Of a DNA stretch of 64,000 nucleotides, positions 1 through 7,555 are shown piece by piece. Location: positions 62,001 through 126,000 of the forward strand of contig NZ_JSVC01000005.1 of the NCBI RefSeq assembly GCF_000814475.1, written 5' to 3'. Position 1 is the first letter of the stretch; every line of letters starts with the position of its first letter. Position numbers and translations under genes: made by a program. This stretch comes from Flavihumibacter solisilvae. Lineage in GTDB: Bacteria; Bacteroidota; Bacteroidia; Chitinophagales; Chitinophagaceae. A model generated the notes under the pieces. It searched no databases. It was not told where the DNA came from and saw nothing but the letters and a program-made list of their open reading frames with translations.

Positions 1-33
1 AATGACCTTAACGATGGTGTTGAAGTGAAATAA
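1..33 (+). CDS. 3' end of an upstream gene (partial)
   Basis: The first 33 bases read as ten in-frame codons (NDLNDGVEVK) followed by TAA, with a strong hairpin terminator 26 bases later. This fits the tail of a plus-strand gene that begins outside the window. The fragment is too short to name, and the frame rests mainly on the terminator placement. Confidence 0.35.
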   Translation, partial: NDLNDGVEVK

Positions 34-59
34 TATCCAGATTTATAATACTGATGAAG

Positions 60-87
60 ATCCCGGCCGGTGCCGGGATTTTTATTT
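60..87 (+). terminator. Rho-independent terminator
   Basis: ATCCCGGC and GCCGGGAT form a perfect 8-bp stem around a CGGT loop, followed directly by a T-rich run. It closes the gene entering from the left and separates it from recN. Confidence 0.85.
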
Positions 88-123
88 ACAGTAAAAACAC
101 GGAATTTATCAACGTGTGGACAG

Positions 124-140
124 GGCATTTGGCAAATGCC
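124..140. promoter_or_regulatory. 17-bp perfect palindrome upstream of recN
   Basis: GGCATTTG and CAAATGCC flank a single central G, and the repeat ends 24 bases before the recN start codon. No T-run follows, so it does not look like a terminator. A dimeric regulator binding here is inferred; recN is damage-induced in many bacteria. Confidence 0.5.
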
Positions 141-164
141 TAAATTGCCGCATCATTATAGATT

Positions 165-1820
165 ATGTTGCAGGAACTGCATATTAGAAATTATGCGATC
201 ATAGAAGAACTGGTGATCCGTTTTGATGCGGGGTTGAATATCATTACGGGAGAAACAGGAGCTGGTAAGTCTATCCTGATGGGCGCGCTTTCGCTTATAC
301 TTGGTGAAAGGGCAGACAGCAATGTGGTGCTTAACAAAGAGAAGAAGTGTTTTGTCGAAGGCGTTTTCAGTGTGTCACAACAGGAAGCGGTAAGCAGGTT
401 CCTGGAAGATAATGACCTGGATGTTACTACTGAGCTGGTGATCCGGCGGGAAATCGCTTCTTCAGGCAAATCACGGGCCTTCGTAAACGATACCCCGGTC
501 ACGCTTACACAACTGCAGGAACTTTCCGTAAAGCTGGTTGACCTTCATCGCCAGTTTGATACATTATCGCTGGGAGAAACCGGCTTCCAGCTTGCAGTGA
601 TGGATGCCATGGCAGGAAATGAATCCCTGCTGGCTCAATACAGGAAATCTTTCCGCCAATGGCAGGAGATCCAGCGCGAGCTTAGTTCGCTTATGGGTCG
701 TATCAGCAGCGATAAGAAAGAACAGGACTATTTCCAGTTCCTGTATAACGAACTTGAGGATGCTGCTTTCCGGGAGAATGAGCTGGAAGACCTTGAAGCC
801 GAACTGAAGCTGCTCAGCAGCGCCGAAGGTATTAAGGCGGCACTTGCAGGGATATATGAGCAATTGCAGGGACAGGAACCTGCCATCGTTCAACAACTGA
901 AGATCCTTTCACATCAGTTGCAGCCATTCGGTGATCAGCATCCTAAAATTGCTGAACTCCTGGAACGCCTACATGCGGCCCATGTTGAGTTGGATGACAT
1001 AGCGGATGAAGCCAGCCACCTGTCTGATAAGACAGGTCATGATAGTGCGCGGATAGAACAGGTTAATGAACGGCTTGCAGCGGGCTATAAGCTATTGAAA
1101 AAGCATGGTGTAAAGACGACGGCGGAGTTGTTGCAACTGAAGCAGGAGTTATCCGGAAAGCTGGAGGCGATTGAAGTGCTGGATGAAAAAGCAGCAGAAT
1201 TGCAGGCCAGGCTAGGAGCAGCCGAGACTGCCATGACTGAACTTGCTGATCGCCTTGGCAATGCACGTAAGAAACAGGTTTCTCCGCTGGAAAAACAGGT
1301 TAACAGCCTGCTGGCCAGGGTTGGGATGCCCAATGCTTCCATCAAGGTTCACCTTGAAAAATCAGCTCCCTCAATTTCCGGTAGTGACGACATTGACTTT
1401 CTCTTTGATGCGAATAAAAGCAAACAATATGCGCCCTTACGGAAAGTGGCGTCAGGCGGAGAACTAAGCAGGTTGATGCTGTGTATAAAATCACTGGTAG
1501 CAAACAGGATGGACCTTCCCACCCTGATTTTTGATGAAATCGATACCGGCATTTCCGGAGAAGCCAGTCGCCAGGTAGGCCTGATCATGAAAGAGCTTGC
1601 TCATGCGCGCCAGGTGATCTGTATCACCCATCAGCCACAGATTGCAGGTCGCGCCGATCTTCATTTATTCGTATATAAGCAATCCCTGGGATCGGTAATA
1701 AACACCAACATCAGGATCCTGGATAAGGAAGAACGCATACAGGCAATTGCACAAATGCTGGGAGGGGAGAAACCAACAGCAGCTGCTCTTGAAAATGCAA
1801 GGGAAATGGTAATGAACTAA
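165..1820 (+). CDS. recN: DNA repair protein RecN
   Basis: RecN is an SMC-like ATPase that acts in recombinational repair of double-strand breaks. The 551-residue length is normal for the family. The Walker A motif GETGAGKS lies at residues 29-36. The centre is a long glutamine- and glutamate-rich coiled coil (about 150-390). The C-terminal ATPase half has the signature VASGGELSRL, Walker B TLIFDEIDTGIS and the switch region CITHQPQIA. The start is the first ATG after a 17-bp palindrome, and no Shine-Dalgarno sequence is visible. The gene stands alone downstream of a terminator, with fabI following 34 bases later in the same direction. Confidence 0.97.
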   Translation: MLQELHIRNYAIIEELVIRFDAGLNIITGETGAGKSILMGALSLILGERADSNVVLNKEKKCFVEGVFSVSQQEAVSRFLEDNDLDVTTELVIRREIASSGKSRAFVNDTPVTLTQLQELSVKLVDLHRQFDTLSLGETGFQLAVMDAMAGNESLLAQYRKSFRQWQEIQRELSSLMGRISSDKKEQDYFQFLYNELEDAAFRENELEDLEAELKLLSSAEGIKAALAGIYEQLQGQEPAIVQQLKILSHQLQPFGDQHPKIAELLERLHAAHVELDDIADEASHLSDKTGHDSARIEQVNERLAAGYKLLKKHGVKTTAELLQLKQELSGKLEAIEVLDEKAAELQARLGAAETAMTELADRLGNARKKQVSPLEKQVNSLLARVGMPNASIKVHLEKSAPSISGSDDIDFLFDANKSKQYAPLRKVASGGELSRLMLCIKSLVANRMDLPTLIFDEIDTGISGEASRQVGLIMKELAHARQVICITHQPQIAGRADLHLFVYKQSLGSVINTNIRILDKEERIQAIAQMLGGEKPTAAALENAREMVMN

Positions 1821-1825
1821 ATCCC

Positions 1826-1833
1826 TATTTTCG
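1826..1833 (+). promoter_or_regulatory. -7 promoter element of fabI
   Basis: TATTTTCG matches the Bacteroidota consensus TAnnTTTG at all but one base and lies 21 bases before the fabI ATG, just after the recN stop codon. The related variant TATCTTCG stands before trpS. fabI may therefore have its own promoter instead of relying on recN transcription. Confidence 0.4.
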
Positions 1834-1854
1834 CAGCCAACTCAAACTATTAAT

Positions 1855-2679
1855 ATGGGATACAATTTACTTAAAGGCAAACGCGGCATCATAACCGGCG
1901 CATTGGATGAAAATTCAATTGCCTGGAAAGTTGCGGAGAAAGCGCATGAAGAAGGTGCGACATTTGTCCTGACCAATGCTCCGATTGCCATGAGAATGGG
2001 TGAAATCAAAAAATTAGCTGAAAAGACCGGGGCAGAGATCATCCCCGCAGATGCTACCAATAACGATGAACTGGCTAACCTGTTTACAAAGTCTCAGGAA
2101 GTCCTTGGCGGTAAGATTGACTTCGTTCTGCATTCTATCGGGATGAGTGTGAATATCCGTAAGAATATCCCATATACTGAACTTAATTATGAATACTTCC
2201 AGAAGGGCATCGATGTATCCGCTTTGTCACTGCATAAGATGCTGGCAGTTGCAAAAAAGCTTGATGCCATCAATGAATGGGGGAGCGTGGTAGCATTAAC
2301 CTATATGGCTGCACAGCGGACCTATCCCTTCTATACCGATATGGCTGATATTAAAGCGATGCTCGAATCTATCGCCCGCAGTTTCGGTTATCACTATGGA
2401 AAAGAAAAGAATGTTAGGATCAATACTGTTTCCCAATCGCCCACTAAAACAACGGCCGGCACGGGGATCAAAGGATTTGGTGACTTCTACGATTATGCGA
2501 ATGCCATTGCGCCGTTGGGAAATGCAACTGCAGAGGATTGCGCGAACTATTGTATCACCCTGTTTTCTGATCTTACCCGTATGGTGACGATGCAGAACCT
2601 GTTTCATGACGGCGGTTACTCAACTACAGGTGTAAGCATGGAAGTGATGACGAGCCTGGGGATAGAAAAAGAAAATTAA
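1855..2679 (+). CDS. fabI: Enoyl-[acyl-carrier-protein] reductase [NADH] FabI
   Basis: FabI performs the last reduction of each fatty-acid elongation cycle in the cytoplasm. The 274-residue protein is a short-chain dehydrogenase-type Rossmann fold with the divergent FabI N-terminus (KGKRGIITGALDENSIAW). The catalytic Tyr-x6-Lys pair is visible in YTDMADIK, followed by the SPTKTTAG stretch that lines the substrate pocket in the family. It ends in a strong terminator and is probably a single transcription unit or a recN-fabI pair. Confidence 0.95.
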   Translation: MGYNLLKGKRGIITGALDENSIAWKVAEKAHEEGATFVLTNAPIAMRMGEIKKLAEKTGAEIIPADATNNDELANLFTKSQEVLGGKIDFVLHSIGMSVNIRKNIPYTELNYEYFQKGIDVSALSLHKMLAVAKKLDAINEWGSVVALTYMAAQRTYPFYTDMADIKAMLESIARSFGYHYGKEKNVRINTVSQSPTKTTAGTGIKGFGDFYDYANAIAPLGNATAEDCANYCITLFSDLTRMVTMQNLFHDGGYSTTGVSMEVMTSLGIEKEN

Positions 2680-2696
2680 AAAAATATAAAGTAGGC

Positions 2697-2729
2697 ATAA
2701 AAAAGCGTTCCACCAGGGAACGCTTTTTT
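2697..2729 (+). terminator. Terminator after fabI
   Basis: GCGTTCC and GGAACGC form a 7-bp stem around ACCAG, extended by A-run/T-run pairing (AAAAA upstream, TTTTTT downstream). The flanking A and T runs could make it work in both directions. Confidence 0.88.
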
Positions 2730-2763
2730 AGTTTGGAAAACTACCGGGGGAGTGCTCACAATG

Positions 2764-2790
2764 AAAAAGGACCCCCATTGGAGGCCCTTT
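2764..2790 (-). terminator. Terminator of the DUF2795 gene
   Basis: Read on the minus strand, AAAGGGCC and GGTCCTTT pair (one G-T wobble) around a 9-base loop and are followed by TTTTT. It lies about 90 bases past the stop codon of the minus-strand DUF2795 gene, facing the fabI terminator. Confidence 0.65.
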
Positions 2791-2881
2791 CTATAAATTT
2801 CTTATTGGCTATGGCATTAACATCCGTGTGTCCCACTGTCGCACGCTCACTTTTCCTATTTAACTTTCGAATTTTTCCTTA

Positions 2882-3103
2882 CTAATACTCATCCTCATTA
2901 AAGAAGAAGTCTTCCTGGGAGGGATAATCGGGCCAAATGTCGTCAATCCCTTCATATATCTCTCCTTCGTCTTCCAGTTCCTGCAGGTTTTCCACCACTT
3001 CTATTGGTGCACCGCTACGGATGGCGTAATCGATCAACTCGTCTTTAGTTGCAGGCCATGGTGCGTCTTCCAGATAGGATGCCAATTCAAGAGTCCAGAA
3101 CAT
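2882..3103 (-). CDS. DUF2795 domain-containing small acidic protein
   Basis: This 73-residue protein of unknown function is found widely in Bacteroidota. The sequence begins MFWTLELASYLEDAPWPA and continues with a compact helical region (TKDELIDYAIRSGAP) and a very acidic tail rich in Asp, Glu and Phe. No signal peptide or membrane segment is present, so it is expected in the cytoplasm. It is monocistronic, between fabI (convergent) and the lolD-type gene (divergent). The assignment is by overall resemblance to the family. Confidence 0.8.
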   Translation of the reverse strand: MFWTLELASYLEDAPWPATKDELIDYAIRSGAPIEVVENLQELEDEGEIYEGIDDIWPDYPSQEDFFFNEDEY

Positions 3104-3218
3104 CTATACAGATTTTAAATTTCCGGCAAATGTAGGGGTTAAAACGAAATTTCCAAATCCTTTCGGCTAACAACGCTTAATATTGCTGCTTCGTATACAG
3201 GAATAATCAATTAGTTAC

Positions 3219-3878
3219 ATGCTCCAGGCTACAGGTATTCGTAAACAATTTGGTAATCTACAGGTGCTGAAAGGGGTGGATATCCGTATTGAGGCAGGGG
3301 AAATCGTAAGTATCGTCGGTTCGTCAGGAGCCGGGAAGAGCACCCTTTTGCACATTCTCGGTACGCTCGACAAAGCTGACAGTGGCACCATCTCACTCAA
3401 TAATACCGCCATTAACGGAATGACGGATCGCCAGCTCGCGGCTTTCCGCAACCAGTTTATTGGTTTCGTATTCCAGTTTCACCACCTGCTGCCCGAGTTT
3501 ACTGCGGTGGAGAATGTTTGTATTCCCGGATGGATAGCAAACAGGCCCAAACAGGAGGTGGAACAGCGGGCAATCCAATTGCTGGAACACCTTGGACTGA
3601 AGGAAAGGGCGGGAAACAAGCCCCAGGAACTGTCCGGCGGAGAGCAGCAAAGGGTTGCCGTGGCAAGGGCACTGATCAATAACCCGCGGATCATTTTTGC
3701 CGATGAGCCGACTGGTAACCTCGACTCAAGAAACGCAAGGGAATTGCATGAACTTTTCTTCCGCCTGCGCAAAGAATTCAACCAGACCTTTCTCATCGTT
3801 ACCCACAATGAAGAACTTGCGCAGATGAGCGATCGCGTACTGCACATGAAAGATGGCCTTATTACAAACGGAAGCTAG
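3219..3878 (+). CDS. lolD: ABC transporter ATP-binding protein, LolD-type
   Basis: This 219-residue ABC ATPase belongs to the LolD/MacB/FtsE branch. It has Walker [10 protein letters not shown], a Q-loop in the stretch [17 protein letters not shown] typical of LolD, signature LSGGEQQR, Walker [14 protein letters not shown] and the switch His in THNEE. In the family it powers extraction of lipoproteins from the inner membrane with LolC/LolE. No permease gene is next to it, which is common for lolD in this phylum, so the partner must be encoded elsewhere. Its 3' end overlaps the convergent adenosyltransferase gene by four bases. Confidence 0.85.
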   Translation: MLQATGIRKQFGNLQVLKGVDIRIEAGEIVSIVGSSGAGKSTLLHILGTLDKADSGTISLNNTAINGMTDRQLAAFRNQFIGFVFQFHHLLPEFTAVENVCIPGWIANRPKQEVEQRAIQLLEHLGLKERAGNKPQELSGGEQQRVAVARALINNPRIIFADEPTGNLDSRNARELHELFFRLRKEFNQTFLIVTHNEELAQMSDRVLHMKDGLITNGS

Positions 3879-4438
3879 CTGGTGCGGGGTTTCCAGGGGA
3901 TTTCCCCGGCACCCAGCAGATGACCGGTGTAGCGGGATAAAACGAAAAGATAATCGCTCAGCCTGTTCAGGTATTTTATGACCAGGGGATCGACAAATAT
4001 TGATTCCTGTTGCATGTGAACACACAGGCGTTCGGCCCTTCTGCAAATACACCTGGCGATGTGTAGTGATGAAACGGCCATATGCCCTCCTGGCAGGATG
4101 AAGGCCTTCATTCTTGGCAACACTTCATTCATCCTGTCAATTTCATTCTCAAGAATGGTAACGTCACTTTCCTTAAGGTCAGGAATTTTCATGAGCGGTT
4201 CACGGTCAGGGTCACAGGCCAGGGAGGAACCGATGGTAAACAGGCGATCCTGGATCTCTTTAAGCATTTCCTTTGAAGCAGCATCAGAGAGCTGATCATT
4301 GCAGAAACCCACATACGAATTGAGTTCGTCAACCGTACCGTATGTCTCTATACGAATATGGCTTTTCGGGACTTTTGTACCTCCGATAAGGGAAGTGTTC
4401 CCTGTATCGCCTGTTTTGGTATAAATTTTTAATGCCAT
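3875..4438 (-). CDS. Cob(I)yrinic acid a,c-diamide adenosyltransferase, PduO type
   Basis: It transfers adenosine from ATP to cob(I)alamin to make adenosylcobalamin. The 187-residue protein has the PduO N-terminal ATP-binding stretch ([17 protein letters not shown]), the helix with [16 protein letters not shown], and the conserved RAERLC and LNRLSDYLF motifs near the C-terminus. It is the last gene of a tight minus-strand run: gatC, an ABC ATPase 1 base later, then this gene after 6 bases. Nothing in the neighbourhood concerns cobalamin. Confidence 0.92.
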   Translation of the reverse strand: MALKIYTKTGDTGNTSLIGGTKVPKSHIRIETYGTVDELNSYVGFCNDQLSDAASKEMLKEIQDRLFTIGSSLACDPDREPLMKIPDLKESDVTILENEIDRMNEVLPRMKAFILPGGHMAVSSLHIARCICRRAERLCVHMQQESIFVDPLVIKYLNRLSDYLFVLSRYTGHLLGAGEIPWKPRTS

Positions 4439-4444
4439 ATAACC

Positions 4445-5158
4445 TTAATGTACAACAGCCAGGCTGGGCTGGAGGTTTTTCTTGTCGGTTTCTATAAGCC
4501 CGTCACGAAGACGAACAATGCGGTGCGCGTGATTGGCAATATCTTCTTCATGCGTTACAAGAACGACAGTATTCCCTGCCTGCTGGATCTTCCCAAATAT
4601 GTCCATGATCTCCACAGATGTTCTTGAGTCAAGGTTACCAGTCGGCTCATCGGCGAGAATAATGGATGGATTGTTTACCAACGCCCGGGCAATGGCTACC
4701 CGCTGACACTGTCCACCACTTAGCTCATTCGGTTTATGGTGGCTCCTGTCGGCCAGCCCCACCTTGTTCAGGACTTCCAGCGCCCATTCATGACGCAGCT
4801 TTTTTGCCATGCCTGCGTATACCAGGGGCAGCGCCACATTTTCAGCTGCCGTCAGCCTTGGTAGCAGGTTGAATTGCTGGAAAACGAACCCTATTTCCTT
4901 ATTTCTCACATTGGCAAGGTCATCATCTGCCATCTTGCTGACATCATGCCCGTTCAAGATATACTTGCCGGCAGTAGGGGAGTCGAGACAGCCCAGGATG
5001 TTCATCAGGGTACTTTTACCGGACCCCGAAGGTCCCATGAGCGCCACATACTCATTCCGGGAAATATCTATGGTTATGCCTTTCAGCACCGGAATGGCCT
5101 GCTTTCCCATGTAATAACTCTTGTGGATCTGGTGTAGGTGTATGATCGGTTGACTCAT
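4445..5158 (-). CDS. ABC transporter ATP-binding protein, MacB/LolD family
   Basis: The 237-residue ABC ATPase has Walker [11 protein letters not shown]-loop [17 protein letters not shown], signature LSGGQCQR and Walker [14 protein letters not shown], followed by THEED. These features place it in the MacB family, whose members serve lipoprotein, macrolide-type or peptide efflux permeases. No permease is encoded nearby. It starts one base after the gatC stop and is probably translated together with it. The lone ATPase could pair with FtsX-like permeases elsewhere; the substrate is unknown. Confidence 0.9.
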   Translation of the reverse strand: MSQPIIHLHQIHKSYYMGKQAIPVLKGITIDISRNEYVALMGPSGSGKSTLMNILGCLDSPTAGKYILNGHDVSKMADDDLANVRNKEIGFVFQQFNLLPRLTAAENVALPLVYAGMAKKLRHEWALEVLNKVGLADRSHHKPNELSGGQCQRVAIARALVNNPSIILADEPTGNLDSRTSVEIMDIFGKIQQAGNTVVLVTHEEDIANHAHRIVRLRDGLIETDKKNLQPSLAVVH

Positions 5159-5159
5159 A

Positions 5160-5450
5160 TTATTTTTTGATCACTTTGGGAACATAAAAATACTTACCGT
5201 CAGTATCCGGTGCAATCTTCATCGCGTCTTCCCTTCCCATCGATCCTTTGATTTCGTCGTCCCGCAATACATCCCTGGTTCCGGACATGTGCAGCAACGG
5301 TTCCACTCCGGTGGTATCCAGTTCCTGCAGTTTTTCGACAAAGCCGATCATCCGGGCCAGGTCTTCCCTGATCTGAATGGTATCCGCCTCATCGAATTCC
5401 AGCCTTGCCAGGCTGGCCAGTTGCCGGATCATATCATTAGTAAGTTCCAT
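5160..5450 (-). CDS. gatC: Aspartyl/glutamyl-tRNA(Asn/Gln) amidotransferase subunit C
   Basis: GatC stabilises the GatA/GatB complex that amidates mischarged Glu-tRNA(Gln) and Asp-tRNA(Asn). The 96-residue size, the N-terminal helix ([12 protein letters not shown]) and the central VEPLLHM segment are characteristic. gatA and gatB are not adjacent. It is the first gene of a minus-strand operon with the ABC ATPase and the adenosyltransferase, and shares a 62-base divergent promoter region with trpS. Confidence 0.93.
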   Translation of the reverse strand: MELTNDMIRQLASLARLEFDEADTIQIREDLARMIGFVEKLQELDTTGVEPLLHMSGTRDVLRDDEIKGSMGREDAMKIAPDTDGKYFYVPKVIKK

Positions 5451-5498
5451 GGTATCAACAAAAATAATGGAAATGAATGGGTTTTAAAGGAGCTTCTT

Positions 5499-5506
5499 AT
5501 CTTCGC
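5499..5506 (+). promoter_or_regulatory. -7 promoter element of trpS
   Basis: TATCTTCG differs from TAnnTTTG at one base and ends six bases before the chosen trpS ATG at 5513. A start site a few bases downstream would give an almost leaderless mRNA. Its position rules against the earlier in-frame ATG at 5477, which would lie upstream of the promoter. Confidence 0.55.
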
Positions 5507-5512
5507 CGCTCT

Positions 5513-6520
5513 ATGGAAAATGGAAAGAAGGAAGTTGTAATGAGCGGGATCCGGAGTACCGGATTTTTACACCTCGGAAATTATTTCGGGGCAATCCGCA
5601 ATTATGTAAGAATGCAGGATGAATATGAGTGTTATTTTATGGTTGCTGATGTACACTCACTGACAACACATCCTGATACAAAAGAACTGAAACCAAATGT
5701 TCACCGCGTGCTTGCGGAGAATGTTGCGTGTGGACTGGATCCTGAAAAAGTCGCGCTCTATTGCCAGAGCCATCTTTATGAAACAGGTGAATTGTATATG
5801 TACCTGAATATGCTGGCATATAAAGGCGAGTTGGAAAAGACGACTACTTTTAAGGACAAGGCAAGGCAGCACCCTGAAAACGTAAATGCGGGACTACTGA
5901 CTTATCCCGTTTTACAGGCTGCTGATATCCTTCTTCACCGGGCGACACTGGTGCCTGTTGGAAAAGACCAGGAGCAACACCTGGAAATGAGCCGGAATTT
6001 TGCCAACCGCTTCAATCACCGGTACGGTGATGTATTTCCAGAACCTTATGCCTTTAACTTCGGCGAGCAACTGATTAAAGTTCCCAGCCTTGATGGGAAG
6101 GGGAAAATGAGTAAAAGTGAAAATCAGTATGCTACGATTTACCTTTCTGATGAAGACGATATGATCAGGAAGAAGATCATGAAAGCAAAAACTGATGCGG
6201 GACCGACAGAACCTGGTACGCCTATGCCGGACTATATTGAGAATATTTTCCTTCTCATGAAACTGGTGAGCAGCAATGAGGTGTTAGATAAATTCCTGGA
6301 CGATTATAACAGAGCTGTTATCCGTTATGGTGATATGAAAAAGCAACTGGCTGAAGATATGGTTGTGTTTGTACGGCCAATCCGCGAAAAAGCCGAAGCC
6401 ATTCGCAATGATCAGAAGTACCTGAGGGATATTATGGAAGCCGGGGCAGAAAAGGCAAGAAAAAGAGCAGCCGAAACAATGGAAAAAGTAAGGGAAGCAA
6501 TTGGATTGAAATACTATTAA
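5513..6520 (+). CDS. trpS: Tryptophan--tRNA ligase
   Basis: This class I aminoacyl-tRNA synthetase charges tRNA(Trp). With the start at 5513 it is 335 residues, as usual for bacterial TrpS. The N-terminal SGIRSTGFLHLGNYFG holds the HIGH-like signature, and GKGKMSKSEN holds the KMSKS loop. The family usually has Pro where this protein has Ser in SGIRST. An upstream ATG would add 12 residues that look like untranslated leader. The deoxynucleoside kinase gene follows after 11 bases and is likely co-transcribed. Confidence 0.95.
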   Translation: MENGKKEVVMSGIRSTGFLHLGNYFGAIRNYVRMQDEYECYFMVADVHSLTTHPDTKELKPNVHRVLAENVACGLDPEKVALYCQSHLYETGELYMYLNMLAYKGELEKTTTFKDKARQHPENVNAGLLTYPVLQAADILLHRATLVPVGKDQEQHLEMSRNFANRFNHRYGDVFPEPYAFNFGEQLIKVPSLDGKGKMSKSENQYATIYLSDEDDMIRKKIMKAKTDAGPTEPGTPMPDYIENIFLLMKLVSSNEVLDKFLDDYNRAVIRYGDMKKQLAEDMVVFVRPIREKAEAIRNDQKYLRDIMEAGAEKARKRAAETMEKVREAIGLKYY

Positions 6521-6531
6521 TTTGCCTAATT

Positions 6532-7167
6532 ATGTCCAAAGGAAAGAAACCAAAACATATTGCGGTGGCTGGCAATATCGGTGCCGGTAAAACCACGCTC
6601 ACTGAATTGCTAAGCAAACACTATAAATGGATTCCCCAGTTTGAAGATGTCGATCATAATCCCTACCTGAACGATTTCTATGAGGATATGCCCAGGTGGA
6701 GTTTTAACCTGCAGATATTTTTTCTGAACAGCAGGTTGAACCAGATCCTCGATATTCATCGTGGTACAGAGACCGTGATACAGGATCGGACGATTTATGA
6801 AGATGCGCACATTTTTGCTCCCAACCTGCATGAAATGCAATTGATGAGCAAACGTGATTACGACAACTATTTTTTGTTCTTTCAGACCCTGAAAACAATG
6901 GTTCAGCCGCCGGATCTTCTCATTTACCTGCAGGCTTCCGTTCCGACACTTGTCGGCCAGATTCAGAAGCGTGGCAGGGAATATGAAGAGAATATCAGGC
7001 TGGATTACCTTAAGCGCCTGAACGATTTTTACAACAAGTGGATCGCCTCATATAATGAAGGACCGCTTTTGGTAATTGACGTCGACAAGAACAAGTTCGC
7101 AGAAAAGGAAGAAGACCTTGGTGATATCATTCGTAAAGTTGATGCGCAACTGTACGGCCTGTTCTGA
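6532..7167 (+). CDS. Deoxynucleoside kinase
   Basis: It phosphorylates deoxynucleosides for the salvage pathway. The 211-residue protein has the P-loop AGNIGAGKTTLTELL near the N-terminus, the family's DRTIYEDAHIFA motif (equivalent to the DRS/ERS substrate motif), and the LID-type basic stretch QKRGREYE. It resembles the bacterial dAdo/dGuo kinase and Drosophila dNK group; the preferred base cannot be read from sequence. It follows trpS closely. Downstream lies a 151-base region full of inverted repeats, not a clear T-run terminator. Confidence 0.9.
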   Translation: MSKGKKPKHIAVAGNIGAGKTTLTELLSKHYKWIPQFEDVDHNPYLNDFYEDMPRWSFNLQIFFLNSRLNQILDIHRGTETVIQDRTIYEDAHIFAPNLHEMQLMSKRDYDNYFLFFQTLKTMVQPPDLLIYLQASVPTLVGQIQKRGREYEENIRLDYLKRLNDFYNKWIASYNEGPLLVIDVDKNKFAEKEEDLGDIIRKVDAQLYGLF

Positions 7168-7197
7168 CCAGATACCGTTAAAGCACTCTACCTCACG

Positions 7198-7298
7198 ATC
7201 TCCCCGTATACTAGCTTAGCATCTGTAAACAGTATGCATGCCGGTTACGGGGAGATTTACGTTATGCCTGCTGCCTGAAGGGGGCGAAAGAAACGTAA
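7198..7298 (+). promoter_or_regulatory. Structured leader of the double-glycine peptide gene
   Basis: ATCTCCCCGTA (7198-7208) and TACGGGGAGAT (7246-7256) are an 11-bp perfect inverted repeat. Inside it GCATCTGT and ACAG-T-ATGC form a second stem with one bulge. TTACGTT (7257-7263) and AACGTAA (7292-7298) form a further 7-bp repeat next to it. No T-run follows the large stem, so simple termination after the kinase gene is doubtful. An RNA leader or operator controlling the peptide gene at 7319 is inferred. Confidence 0.5.
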
Positions 7299-7318
7299 TA
7301 ATTTTAAATCACTGAGTT

Positions 7319-7513
7319 ATGGAATCGTGTTGCGTAGACCAAAAAGCTTTGTTTGTTCAATTAACAGAGGTTGAAATGCAGGACATAAATGGTGGTGAAG
7401 CACAGCCATTTGACCTGTTTACTTATGCCTCTGGTGCGTTACAAAGTATCTGGGAACTCTCAAAGCAGGCGGCTGAATTTCAGTCCTCGCTTTCGTCCAG
7501 TCTCAAAAAGTAA
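7319..7513 (+). CDS. Small secreted peptide precursor with double-glycine leader
   Basis: The 64-residue precursor has a leader ending LTEVEMQDINGG (residues 15-26). This matches the double-glycine pattern with Leu at -12, Glu at -8, Met at -7, Ile at -4 and Gly-Gly at -2/-1. Cleavage after Gly26 would release 38 residues starting EAQPFDLF. That core has no Cys, is near neutral, and its Leu/Ile/Trp/Phe spacing suggests one amphipathic helix with a Ser-rich, Lys-Lys end. The two Cys residues lie in the leader. An HlyD adaptor and a C39-peptidase ABC exporter follow at once, which is the classic bacteriocin or pheromone export arrangement. Whether the product is antimicrobial or a signal is unknown, and no immunity gene is recognised. 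Confidence 0.82.
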   Translation: MESCCVDQKALFVQLTEVEMQDINGGEAQPFDLFTYASGALQSIWELSKQAAEFQSSLSSSLKK

Positions 7514-7520
7514 TTAGTCC

Positions 7521-7543
7521 GGACCGGCAACTGCCGGTCCTTT
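7521..7543 (+). terminator. Hairpin between peptide gene and exporter genes
   Basis: GGACCGGC and GCCGGTCC form a perfect 8-bp stem with an AACT loop and only three T residues after it. It lies 7 bases past the peptide stop codon and 12 bases before the HlyD start. A partial terminator or mRNA-stabilising hairpin here would let the small precursor be made in excess over its exporter. Confidence 0.7.
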
Positions 7544-7555
7544 CAAATTAGCGGA

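Noticed and set aside
191-502. Minus-strand open frame inside recN
   Set aside because: It is a shadow of the conserved recN coding sequence, with no recognisable motifs.
5477-5512. Upstream ATG of trpS as the start
   Set aside because: The -7 element at 5499-5506 lies downstream of it, and the extra 12 residues do not fit the family N-terminus.
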